Notes under the pieces: model-generated
Seen by the model: only the letters and a program-made list of their open reading frames with translations
What the model was told of the DNA's origin: nothing
Databases searched by the model: none
Program-made: the position numbers and the translations under genes
In this document: positions 1 through 7,694 of the stretch, one piece after another
Numbering within the stretch: the first letter of the stretch is position 1
Layout: each line of letters starts with the position of its first letter
NCBI GenBank assembly: GCA_036733965.1
Contig: DAIMZL010000026.1
Location: 1-32,467, forward strand
Origin: JAEXOD01 sp937930275
GTDB lineage: Bacteria > Bacteroidota > Ignavibacteria > Ignavibacteriales > Melioribacteraceae
Reading direction: 5' to 3'
Length of the DNA stretch: 32,467 bases

Positions 1-99
1 TCTCTTGGACTGAATACTGAATAAGAGAGGGGAATAACAAACCATTTATAGCCGGTTAGCTGTATTCAATTCAATAGATTATGTAAATATAGACGTCAT

Positions 100-120
100 C
101 CCTCTCTTCTCAAGAGAGGG
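100..120. repeat. REP-like perfect hairpin
   Basis: CCCTCTCTT (100-108) and AAGAGAGGG (112-120) are perfect inverted repeats around a 3-base loop. The stem is followed by AACGAGGGTGAG and a T-run (133-138). The window start (1-28) carries related TCTCTT...AAGAGAGG arms. The look is of a dispersed intergenic palindrome, possibly also serving as a terminator for a gene left of the window. Copy number in the genome cannot be judged from one window. Confidence 0.5.
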
Positions 121-288
121 AACGAGGGTGAGTTTTTTATACAAATATATAACCACTCGTTCTTTAAATATTCCTTTTGATACAACCCTAATAAAATTAA
201 TATTTATTAAACTCACCTATTAATATAAGGTTTATTGGTTACTGCAATTTAAAAATGATGGTAATTAAAATGGCAGATACAATTTTCT

Positions 289-319
289 TTGTAAATCCCG
301 GGCTATTAATTTAATTTTG
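289..319 (+). promoter_or_regulatory. Candidate Bacteroidota-type promoter for the pyrimidine operon
   Basis: TTG at 289-291, a 20-base spacer and TAATTTTG at 312-319 match the Bacteroidota consensus TTG-N19-21-TAnnTTTG. It would start transcription near 326 and leave a leader of about 120 nt before the permease ATG at 446. AT-rich DNA gives such matches by chance, so this is a prediction only. Confidence 0.4.
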
Positions 320-445
320 CGTTTATAATTTAAGTTTTGCACAATCTTTTTACTGTTTTCCAAGATTATTTATTATTATACTTTTTGTTAAATCTCATTA
401 TTTTTTATATATTATCCCCTTCACTATTTTGTTAAGGCAAAAAGT

Positions 446-1729
446 ATGAAAAGGCAATATATAGGAATTAATGAAAGGCTGCCGATTCTTGAAACCCTTC
501 CTTTAAGTTTCCAACATTTAACGGCGATGTTTGGTGCAACTATTTTAGTCCCTATTTTAGTCGGTATCAATCCGGCAATAGTGCTTCTTATGAACGGTAT
601 CGGTACAATCATTTATTCATATGTAACAAAATCCGGAATCCCCGCATATCTTGGATCGAGTTTTGCTTTTATCTCTCCTACTTTATTAATAATTTCGGGA
701 TTCGGTAATTTTAGATATGCTCAATCCGGTTTTATTTTTTTTGGTTTGTTTTTTATATTTACCTCATTCATTGTAAAATACTACGGATTAAAATGGATTA
801 ACATTGTTATGCCCCCTGTTGTAATGGGGAGTATTGTAGCAATAATAGGTCTTGAACTTGCACCTATAGCTGCTCAACAAGCGGGTTTTGCCCCTTTTCC
901 CGCCTCTGAAGGAACTTTAGTATCTAAATTTATTATAGATAAAAACACAATTATTATTTCTTCTTTCACTTTATTAGTCGGAATTTTCGGATCTGTTCTA
1001 TTTAAAGGATTCTTTCAAGTTATCCCAATTTTAACTGCAGTTATCAGCGGATACATATTGTCTTTATTTATGGGAATGGTTGATTTTTCGGTTGTCGAAA
1101 AAGCAAGTTGGATAGCATTTCCAACATTTACTACGCCAATATTTAATATTGACGCAATATTAATTATTGCACCCGCCGGCATAGTTGTTTTAACCGAACA
1201 TATTAGTCATTTAATTGTGACAGGTAAAATTACAAATGCCGATTTAATGAAAAATCCGGGTTTAGAAAAATCATTATTAGGAGACGGAATTAGTAATGTC
1301 ATCTCCGGATTCACCGGTTCTACTCCTAATACTACATACGGCGAAAATATTGGGGTTATGGCTATTACTCGGGTTTACTCTGTACATGTAATAAGAATTG
1401 CGGCTGTATTAGCAATTATTTTTTCATGTATCGGCAAAGTATCCGCATTAATTTCGTCAATACCAAATTCAGTAATGGGAGGTATAACAGTTTTATTATA
1501 CGGGGTTATTGCTGTTCAAGGATTCAGAATTTTTGTAGAACAAAATGTTGATTTCAGTAAAAATAAAAATATGGTTTTGGGTGCCGTAACAATTATTACA
1601 GGGGTAAGCGGAGCAACAATTTATGTCGGCTCTGTTCAGTTAAAGGGAATGGCACTTGCTGCCATATTCGGAATTATTCTATCTATTGTTTTTTACTTTT
1701 TAGAAAAGTTGAGATTAATTAACGAATAA
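446..1729 (+). CDS. uraA: NCS2-family uracil/xanthine permease (UraA-like)
   Basis: This is an inner-membrane nucleobase:cation symporter of the NCS2 (uracil permease) family, probably importing uracil. The 427 residues match the family length and are almost entirely hydrophobic segments, consistent with 14 membrane spans. The N-terminal LPLSFQHLTAMFGATILVP stretch is a family hallmark. Two acidic residues that bind substrate in UraA appear in their usual settings: E251 in TEHISHL and E300 in TYGENIGV. The ATG at 446 is preceded by an A-rich stretch rather than a clear Shine-Dalgarno. The next gene begins 20 bp downstream on the same strand and encodes a pyrimidine-reducing enzyme, which supports uracil (or thymine) rather than purine transport. 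The family call is firm; the exact substrate is inferred. Confidence 0.9.
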   Translation: MKRQYIGINERLPILETLPLSFQHLTAMFGATILVPILVGINPAIVLLMNGIGTIIYSYVTKSGIPAYLGSSFAFISPTLLIISGFGNFRYAQSGFIFFGLFFIFTSFIVKYYGLKWINIVMPPVVMGSIVAIIGLELAPIAAQQAGFAPFPASEGTLVSKFIIDKNTIIISSFTLLVGIFGSVLFKGFFQVIPILTAVISGYILSLFMGMVDFSVVEKASWIAFPTFTTPIFNIDAILIIAPAGIVVLTEHISHLIVTGKITNADLMKNPGLEKSLLGDGISNVISGFTGSTPNTTYGENIGVMAITRVYSVHVIRIAAVLAIIFSCIGKVSALISSIPNSVMGGITVLLYGVIAVQGFRIFVEQNVDFSKNKNMVLGAVTIITGVSGATIYVGSVQLKGMALAAIFGIILSIVFYFLEKLRLINE

Positions 1730-1749
1730 TTTTTTATCGGGGTAAAAAT

Positions 1750-2964
1750 ATGGGACACAATTTAGAAGTTTTTTCTAATGGACTGTTATATGAAAATCCG
1801 TTTATTTTGGCTTCGGCTCCTCCTTCCGCATCTTTTGAACAAATAGACAAAGCATTTAATATGGGCTGGGCAGGTGCAGTAACAAAAACTATCAGCACCG
1901 AAGAAGTAGAAAGTAAAAATGTTATGCCTCGTTTTTCTGTTATTAAAAACAAAAATAAAATTGTAGCATTTGAAAATATTGAAATGCTTTCCGAAAAACG
2001 TTTTGATTATTGGTTAAATAGTATTTATAAACTTAAGCAAAAACACCCTGCTAAAATTTTAGTGGTTAGTATTATGGGGGCTAAAGGGGCTAAATCGTGG
2101 GGACAAATTGCTTTACAAGTTGAAGATGCCGGTGCCGATGCCGTAGAACTTAATTTTTCTTGCCCCAATGGTGTTGCAAAACAAGGAGTAGGGCTTGCAA
2201 TAGGACAAAACAAAGATGCAATTTCTATAATTACAAAAGAAGTGAAAAAATCCATCAAAATTCCTGTTATTGTGAAACTAACCCCTAACGTGGCCGGAAT
2301 TGCCGAATTTGCTTTAGCGGCTACCGAAGCCGGCGCAGACGGATTATGTGCCATAAATACTGTTTTGGGACTTATAGGAATTGATATCGAAACTTTCCTT
2401 CCAAAACCTAATGTTAACGGATATTCTTCTTTCGGCGGAATATCCGGGAATTGTATAAAACCGATCGGCTTAAGATGTATTGCTGAAATTAGTTTAGCCT
2501 TAAATGAAAAATACACTGCTTATAATAACATTTCGGTTCATGCGGTCGGCGGCGTATCCGATTGGAAAGATACTGTAGAGTATATTTCTGTAGGTGCCGA
2601 TGTAGTTCAGATATGTACCGAAGTTATGATAAACGGTTTCGGAATAATCGATAAGCTTAAATCAGGTTTAACCGAGTATTTATCCCGAAAGAATTTTTCG
2701 TCTTTAAACGAAATTAGAGGAATAGCACTTAATAAAATTACCACCCATGATAAACTTGACAGAAGTTATAAAACAAGCGCAAAAATTAATTATGATAAAT
2801 GTAAAAACTGCGGTACTTGTATAAACATATGCAACAATTCCGGTGGGGATGCATTTTATTACGATACTAAGAATACAATTACTATTGACGAACAAAAATG
2901 CACCGGCTGCTCGTTATGTAATTATACATGTCCTAATCAAGCTTTATACATGTCCGTAAATTAA
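1750..2964 (+). CDS. preA: Dihydropyrimidine dehydrogenase, PreA-type catalytic subunit
   Basis: PreA reduces uracil and thymine to their dihydro forms (or runs in reverse) using FMN, with electrons passed through iron-sulfur clusters from the PreT subunit. Residues 1-330 form the dihydroorotate-dehydrogenase-like TIM barrel: NFSCPNG around 136-141, KLTPNV around 177-182 and the glycine-rich phosphate-binding HAVGGVSDW. The C-terminus carries two four-cysteine motifs, CKNCGTCINIC and CTGCSLCNYTC, for two [4Fe-4S] clusters. The 404-residue length is typical. The position equivalent to the active-site cysteine of mammalian dihydropyrimidine dehydrogenase (GLACGQ) is isoleucine here (GLAIGQ, I151). 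No preT partner lies nearby; the gene sits 20 bp after the permease and probably shares its transcript. Confidence 0.88.
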   Translation: MGHNLEVFSNGLLYENPFILASAPPSASFEQIDKAFNMGWAGAVTKTISTEEVESKNVMPRFSVIKNKNKIVAFENIEMLSEKRFDYWLNSIYKLKQKHPAKILVVSIMGAKGAKSWGQIALQVEDAGADAVELNFSCPNGVAKQGVGLAIGQNKDAISIITKEVKKSIKIPVIVKLTPNVAGIAEFALAATEAGADGLCAINTVLGLIGIDIETFLPKPNVNGYSSFGGISGNCIKPIGLRCIAEISLALNEKYTAYNNISVHAVGGVSDWKDTVEYISVGADVVQICTEVMINGFGIIDKLKSGLTEYLSRKNFSSLNEIRGIALNKITTHDKLDRSYKTSAKINYDKCKNCGTCINICNNSGGDAFYYDTKNTITIDEQKCTGCSLCNYTCPNQALYMSVN

Positions 2965-2967
2965 AAA

Positions 2968-3000
2968 AATTAGAGTGAGCAGTACTCTACTCACTCAATT
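2968..3000. terminator. Bidirectional terminator between convergent genes
   Basis: GAGTGAG (2973-2979) pairs with CTCACTC (2990-2996). With one bulged A the stem extends through AATT on both sides, giving 11 pairs in total. A run of seven A's lies on the left (a U-run for minus-strand transcripts) and a TTTT on the right. It lies between the preA stop and the STAS gene, whose stop codon is inside the right arm, so one hairpin probably ends both operons. Confidence 0.6.
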
Positions 3001-3275
3001 TTAAATAAAGCTTCAAATCCTACAGTTCTAAAAATTGCGCTTGCCGTTTTATTAAGATCACACAATATTAATTCAAATCCGAGTTTTTTTAACCTCATCT
3101 GAGTGCGCAATAAAACACTTAAACCAGCACTTGAAATATATTTTAATTCGCTTAAATCTAATTTTAATGTCGTATTTATTTCATTCAAAAAATTTTCGGC
3201 TTCCGCATTGTCACTTGCCATAAACTGACCGATAAATTTCACTCTATTTTCAGCTTCTTTAACTATACTGAACAT
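2991..3275 (-). CDS. STAS-domain protein (anti-sigma factor antagonist, RsbV/SpoIIAA-like)
   Basis: A single-domain STAS protein of 95 residues. The family hallmark LDLSELKYISSAGLSVLLR covers residues 39-57; S49, two residues before the glycine, aligns with the serine phosphorylated in RsbV and SpoIIAA. Such proteins bind partner kinases or anti-sigma factors and are switched by serine phosphorylation. The upstream neighbour encodes a receiver-PP2C phosphatase of the RsbU type, the expected enzyme for dephosphorylating it. I start at the ATG at 3275 because a GAGG lies 6 bases before it; a TTG at 3287 and an ATG at 3281 are alternatives. No RsbW-type kinase is seen in the window, so its partner is unknown. 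Confidence 0.8.
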   Translation of the reverse strand: MFSIVKEAENRVKFIGQFMASDNAEAENFLNEINTTLKLDLSELKYISSAGLSVLLRTQMRLKKLGFELILCDLNKTASAIFRTVGFEALFKIE

Positions 3276-3312
3276 TATCATCCTCAATTATTTTGAGTAA
3301 ACAAAAACAAGT

Positions 3313-4479
3313 TTATTTCCCGTTATATTTAACGGCAAGAACCGTAATATCATCCGATTGGTCTGCTCCGTTAGCATATTCATGAACGCTTACAAAAGTT
3401 TCTTTTACCAACTCTTCTAATTCAAGATTATATTTTCCCTTTAAAAATGCTTCTAATCTAACTTCGTCATAAAGCTCAAATTCTTTATCCATCGCTTCGG
3501 TAACTCCGTCAGTAAAAGTAAATACCGCATCACCTGGGTTTAAATAAATCTTATTACTTTTAAATTCTAATCCCTCCATAATTCCTAAAGCAATACCCCC
3601 CGTTAAATCAATCGTATTTAATTCGCCTGTTTTAGTTAAAACATAAGGAGGATTATGCCCGCCGTTAGTATAGTGCAATTCACCTGTCTTAAAGTTTAAT
3701 ATTCCGTAAAAAACAGTAACAAACATACTTGCAACGCTTTCTTTGCATAGTAAATTATTAACATAGGATAAACACTCGTCAGGAGGAATCCCTTTAAGAG
3801 CAGTTGCTCTTATTAAAGTTCTGCTTACCGCCATAAAGATAGCAGCAGGTACCCCTTTTCCGGAAACATCACCAATAACAAAACCTAATCTATCGTTATC
3901 CAACAAAAAGAAATCGTATAAATCACCGCCGACTTCTTTTGCAGGTTCCATTTTTGCGTAAATATCAAAATTTTTAAGATCGGGAAAAGGAGGGAAGTTT
4001 TTAATTAAAATTGCCGACTGAATACTTCTTGCCGTATCAAGATCGTATTGAATAGCTAAAAGTTTATCGTGCTCTTTTTGTGCATTACGTAAAGTATTAA
4101 GTTCGGAAATCGTTTTTTCTATAGTGGTTTCTAAATCGTTAAAATCAACCGGTTTTGTAACAAAATCGAAAGCTCCCCTATTCATTGCAGTTCTAATATT
4201 ATCCATATCTCCGTAAGCCGATACAATTACCGTTCTTAAAGCAGGATTTTTTAACTCGTTTAACTTAGCAAGCAAAGTTAAGCCATCCATCTCCGGCATA
4301 TTTATATCACTTAATATAATTCCGATATCCTTGTGTTCCAATAAACGGGCAAGGGCTTCCAATCCGTTGGAAGCAAAAACAAATTCATATTCTCCTTCAC
4401 GTATCTTTTTCCTAAATCTTTGACGAATTAAGGATTCGAGATCCGGTTCATCATCCACAACTAACATTTTTTCGCTCAT
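3313..4479 (-). CDS. Response regulator with PP2C/SpoIIE-type serine phosphatase output domain
   Basis: Residues 1-125 are a receiver domain with the acidic pair in VVDDEPD, phospho-acceptor D58 in LSDINMPEMDG and the conserved lysine in VTKPVD. A short coiled coil (about 125-155) leads to a SpoIIE/RsbU-type PP2C phosphatase domain with metal-binding motifs EVGGDLYDFF, IGDVSGKGVPAAIFMA, GGHNPP, FTDGVTEA and DQSDDITVLA. The likely role is phosphorylation-controlled dephosphorylation of a STAS-domain serine, and the STAS gene follows 37 bp downstream. A histidine kinase and a lone receiver sit upstream in the same direction. The ATG at 4479 is chosen; an in-frame GTG three codons earlier (4488) cannot be excluded. 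Confidence 0.88.
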   Translation of the reverse strand: MSEKMLVVDDEPDLESLIRQRFRKKIREGEYEFVFASNGLEALARLLEHKDIGIILSDINMPEMDGLTLLAKLNELKNPALRTVIVSAYGDMDNIRTAMNRGAFDFVTKPVDFNDLETTIEKTISELNTLRNAQKEHDKLLAIQYDLDTARSIQSAILIKNFPPFPDLKNFDIYAKMEPAKEVGGDLYDFFLLDNDRLGFVIGDVSGKGVPAAIFMAVSRTLIRATALKGIPPDECLSYVNNLLCKESVASMFVTVFYGILNFKTGELHYTNGGHNPPYVLTKTGELNTIDLTGGIALGIMEGLEFKSNKIYLNPGDAVFTFTDGVTEAMDKEFELYDEVRLEAFLKGKYNLELEELVKETFVSVHEYANGADQSDDITVLAVKYNGK

Positions 4480-4489
4480 TGCTGCCACT

Positions 4490-4867
4490 TTATTTTATTA
4501 GTGAATATATTGCGTCTTTTAATTTATCAAAATCTATCGGTTTAGTTAAATAATCATTGGCACCGTATTCTTGCGCTTTTTGATATTTATATGTATCATC
4601 ATAAGCCGTAATCATAAACACCTTAAGATGTCCGTATTTTTCTTTAAGAATCCTTAATAATTCTATACCGTTCATACCCGGCATATTAATATCGGATAAA
4701 ATTAAAACTAAATCTGCCGCATTTGCGGTCGATAAATATTCTAATGCGCTTTCGGCAGAAAACGCAAAATAAAATTCCGTTATTTTTTCCTTAATTTCCT
4801 TTTTAAACTTTTGACGGAATAACGATTGAATATCTTGCTCATCATCAACTACCATTATTTTAATCAT
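4490..4867 (-). CDS. Single-domain response regulator (CheY-like receiver)
   Basis: A lone receiver domain of about 125 residues with no output domain. VVDDEQD supplies the acidic pocket, D59 in ILSDINMPGMNG is the expected phospho-acceptor, and K109 in YLTKPID the conserved lysine; T87 in MITAYDD is the switch threonine. It sits 13 bp after the histidine kinase and 10 bp before the receiver-phosphatase gene, so it may be a phosphate sink or relay step between them. Its N-terminal half closely resembles that of the neighbouring receiver-PP2C protein (both have a 'QRFRKKI/QKFKKEI' helix), which suggests tandem duplication. The ATG at 4867 is preceded by AAGGAG at good spacing; a GTG at 4873 is the alternative. 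Confidence 0.87.
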   Translation of the reverse strand: MIKIMVVDDEQDIQSLFRQKFKKEIKEKITEFYFAFSAESALEYLSTANAADLVLILSDINMPGMNGIELLRILKEKYGHLKVFMITAYDDTYKYQKAQEYGANDYLTKPIDFDKLKDAIYSLIK

Positions 4868-4880
4868 ACTCACTCCTTAC

Positions 4881-7496
4881 TTAATTTTTAGGAATAGTAA
4901 TTGTAAATTCCGCAAATTCCCCAACTTCGGAGCTAACTTTAATTTCACCTTTGTGTTCTTGAACAATTATATCGTAACTAAGCGATAGTCCCAATCCTGT
5001 TCCTTTGCCTGTAGGTTTGGTTGTAAAAAAGGGATTAAATACTTTATCAATAATATCCTGAGGTATTCCCTTTCCGTTATCGCGTATTATTATTTCTACT
5101 TTTTCTCCCAAATCTTTTGTTGTAACTTTAATAATAGGGCTATAACTATCCTTTCTTTCTTTTTTCTTTTCGTTAACAGAATAGCAACCGTTATTAAAAA
5201 TATTTAAAAGTACTCGACTAATATTTTGCGGAACTATGTTTATTGTTCCTATATTATGGTCATAATCCGTTTCCATTTTAATATTAAAAGATGAGTCTTG
5301 TGCTCTAAATCCGTGATAAGCTAAATTAAGGTACTCGGCAACCAAATCATTAATATTGGTTTTTTGTTTTTCTCCTGCTTTCCCTCTTGAATGTAACAGC
5401 ATTCCTTTTACAATGCTATCTGCTCTTTTTCCGTGTTCGTTAATTTTAGTTACATTATGGCTTATATCACCTAAAATTTCATTTATATAATCTAATGATT
5501 TTGAGTCTAATTTATCTTTCTGATTCTCAAGTTCTTCTGAAAGTTCTTTAGCCAAATCAATTGATAACTCAGAAAAATTATTAATAAAGTTTAAAGGGTT
5601 TTTTATTTCATGTGCAATTCCGGCAGTTAATTGACCTAATGAAGCCATTTTTTCTGCTTGTATTAACTGTGCTTGCGCTTCTTTTAACTCCTTATTTGCC
5701 AAATTAACTTTTTCGTACGCAAATGCATTATCTAATGCGCTTGCCGTATAAATAGCCAAGTTTTTTAAGATATTCAGATGACTTTCGGTATAAGAGTTTT
5801 TTTGTAAGCTTTGGCATGAAATTACTCCTATTATTCTATCTCCGACCATTAAAGGCAAATAGATAAGAGATGAAACATATGTTCCCGCTTTCGGTTTATT
5901 TCTGTGAGTAATATATTTGGAATATTCAACATCAACATCATTTATAAAAACAGGCTGTTTATTATCGTAACACCATACTCCAAATCTATTTTTATCTTCT
6001 AAACTAAATCCGAATTCCGGCAATCTTTCACCATGCTCAATTGCAAGTTTACACTCCAAAGTATTTTCTTTTGTGTTTGCAAGCATTATTAACAAAGTAT
6101 TTGCATCAAGTAGTCTATTAACGCTTTCATAAACAGTATTAAAAATTGATTCTAAGTCCAAAGTTGAATTTAATTGTTGACCAATTAAGCTTAATTCTTT
6201 TACGTTTGCCAACGCTTTATCAAGCTGGATATTTTTCGCTTCAATTTCGGCAGTTCTTTCTTTAACTTTAATTTCCAAAGTTTCGTTATAGTCTTCCAAC
6301 TCCTTTTTTGCTTTCCGCAATTTACCTATTGTATCTTTCAGCTTATCTTGCATCACTAAAAATGAATCTGTAAGTTCGGCAATTTCATCTTGTGAGCTTG
6401 GCTTGGGTATCTCTACATCAAAATTCCCTTCGCTAAATTTTGTTGTTGCATTTGCTAACCTTCTTATGGGATTAGTAATTGAATTTGATATAAATATTAT
6501 GGCAAAAAGTAAAATAAAAGCTCCTGCAACCGCTAAAATTATTACAACCCAAAATAACTTTTTTAACGGAGCAGTAAATTCTTCCACGGGGTACACTATA
6601 CCCAGCGACCACATATTTTTATTAACGGGTGCATATGCTATCCAGCTTAACTTTCCTGTTGCTATGTTTTTATACTCAATTTCGGCAAAGCTCGTTTCCC
6701 CTTTTATCATATTTCTGCCTATTATTTCCAATTGCTTCGATTTTGCTCTTTTTGCAATTGTAAAAATCGTTTCGGTAAGTATTAATTCCTGTAGCGGATG
6801 GGTAATAATTACACCGTTTCGGGCAATCATAAACGCATATCCCGTTTTTTCAACTTTAATTTTTGAAATCAATTCACTTAGCCAATCCAATGAAATATCT
6901 GCAGTAAAAATTCCGATAAACTTTTTGTTACCTTTTTCATCATATTCGTACATTGGCACCGAATAAGTACACATTAGTATATTTCCCCCTCCTTCGTCAA
7001 AATACGGCAAACTCCATACAGATTCACCTATATCCCGAGGTTTACTATACCACTCCCATGTAAAATAGTCATAATTTTCGTTACCTAACGGTTTTGAGTA
7101 TATTTTCCCTTTTTCTTTATAAACATATAACGAATTGTATTTTTGGTTGTTAGGATAATAACCGGTTTCAAAAGCTATAGCCGAGCCGTAAATAGATTCG
7201 TTGTTTTTTACCAGCGTAGTTAACATTTCTAAAAGTTCACCATCATTATGCCTTCGCTTTTCGACAATACGTGCAAAGTTATCAGGTACTTTTTCAATTC
7301 CGGTTAATATTTTTTCAACTTTGCCCACTGTTGAATAAAGTAGTAACTCCGAGTTCTTCTTTAAATTTGATTTTATTGTGTCACGCGAAACGATATAAAT
7401 ATAAGCAAAAATGATAGCGGTAATTATTGTAACATTTGCAAAGATGATAAGAATCATCTTAAACGATAAACCCTTTTTAAAATTTAATTTACTCAT
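4881..7496 (-). CDS. Membrane sensor histidine kinase with Cache, HAMP and GAF domains
   Basis: Head gene of a four-gene signalling operon. Residues 13-35 form a membrane helix, about 40-310 a periplasmic double-Cache-like ligand domain, about 315-340 a second helix, then HAMP (NSITNPIRRLANATTKFSEG), a coiled coil (380-425) and a GAF domain (about 440-600). The kinase core follows: H-box AGIAHEIKNPLNFINNFSE with phospho-acceptor H629, N-box LLNIFNNGCYSV, G1-box DNGKGI, F-box VFNPFFTTKPTG and G2-box GTGLGLSLSYDI. It should sense a small extracellular ligand and phosphorylate one or both downstream receivers. The 4HB-like spacer between the H-box and N-box resembles other FCB kinases. The ligand cannot be predicted. 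Confidence 0.9.
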   Translation of the reverse strand: MSKLNFKKGLSFKMILIIFANVTIITAIIFAYIYIVSRDTIKSNLKKNSELLLYSTVGKVEKILTGIEKVPDNFARIVEKRRHNDGELLEMLTTLVKNNESIYGSAIAFETGYYPNNQKYNSLYVYKEKGKIYSKPLGNENYDYFTWEWYSKPRDIGESVWSLPYFDEGGGNILMCTYSVPMYEYDEKGNKKFIGIFTADISLDWLSELISKIKVEKTGYAFMIARNGVIITHPLQELILTETIFTIAKRAKSKQLEIIGRNMIKGETSFAEIEYKNIATGKLSWIAYAPVNKNMWSLGIVYPVEEFTAPLKKLFWVVIILAVAGAFILLFAIIFISNSITNPIRRLANATTKFSEGNFDVEIPKPSSQDEIAELTDSFLVMQDKLKDTIGKLRKAKKELEDYNETLEIKVKERTAEIEAKNIQLDKALANVKELSLIGQQLNSTLDLESIFNTVYESVNRLLDANTLLIMLANTKENTLECKLAIEHGERLPEFGFSLEDKNRFGVWCYDNKQPVFINDVDVEYSKYITHRNKPKAGTYVSSLIYLPLMVGDRIIGVISCQSLQKNSYTESHLNILKNLAIYTASALDNAFAYEKVNLANKELKEAQAQLIQAEKMASLGQLTAGIAHEIKNPLNFINNFSELSIDLAKELSEELENQKDKLDSKSLDYINEILGDISHNVTKINEHGKRADSIVKGMLLHSRGKAGEKQKTNINDLVAEYLNLAYHGFRAQDSSFNIKMETDYDHNIGTINIVPQNISRVLLNIFNNGCYSVNEKKKERKDSYSPIIKVTTKDLGEKVEIIIRDNGKGIPQDIIDKVFNPFFTTKPTGKGTGLGLSLSYDIIVQEHKGEIKVSSEVGEFAEFTITIPKN

Positions 7497-7694
7497 GTCC
7501 GCTCAAATAATTATTACTCATAAAGTCATTTATTATAAACTTTCTTTACTACTTATATTAATATTAATCATTTTGTTTATAATATGCAATAGCAGTTTAA
7601 ACCTATTAAGTAAAAAGAATTAGAGCAAGACAATTATATTTAATAATAGAGTGTTAATACTTTACAAATTATGAGAAATAAATTAAATTATAAT

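Larger units (their letters stand above)
1..445. other. Intergenic region upstream of the uracil permease gene
   Basis: No credible gene is seen here. The stretch holds a perfect 9-bp inverted repeat at 100-120, a possible second copy of the same hairpin cut by the window start (TCTCTT at 1-6 facing AAGAGA at 23-28), and a candidate promoter at 289-319. The rest is AT-rich sequence with stops in all frames. The 120 or so bases between the candidate promoter and the permease start could hold a leader, but I see no recognisable riboswitch or PyrR-type stem. Confidence 0.6.

Noticed and set aside
324..443. A reading frame containing NLSFAQ like the signal peptide of the M28 peptidase
   Set aside because: No start codon, only about 40 codons and it ends just before the permease gene; the likeness comes from a short shared AT-rich string.
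330..445. A riboswitch or PyrR-type leader before the uracil permease gene
   Set aside because: No conserved stem-loop or anti-terminator pair could be traced by eye in this AT-rich leader.
2025..2516. 163-residue open frame on the minus strand inside preA
   Set aside because: It lies wholly opposite a well-matched preA and its translation shows no family pattern; it is a shadow of codon use.
6403..6966. 187-residue open frame on the plus strand inside the Cache histidine kinase
   Set aside because: Antisense to a clearly coding Cache domain with no recognisable motifs or ribosome-binding site.
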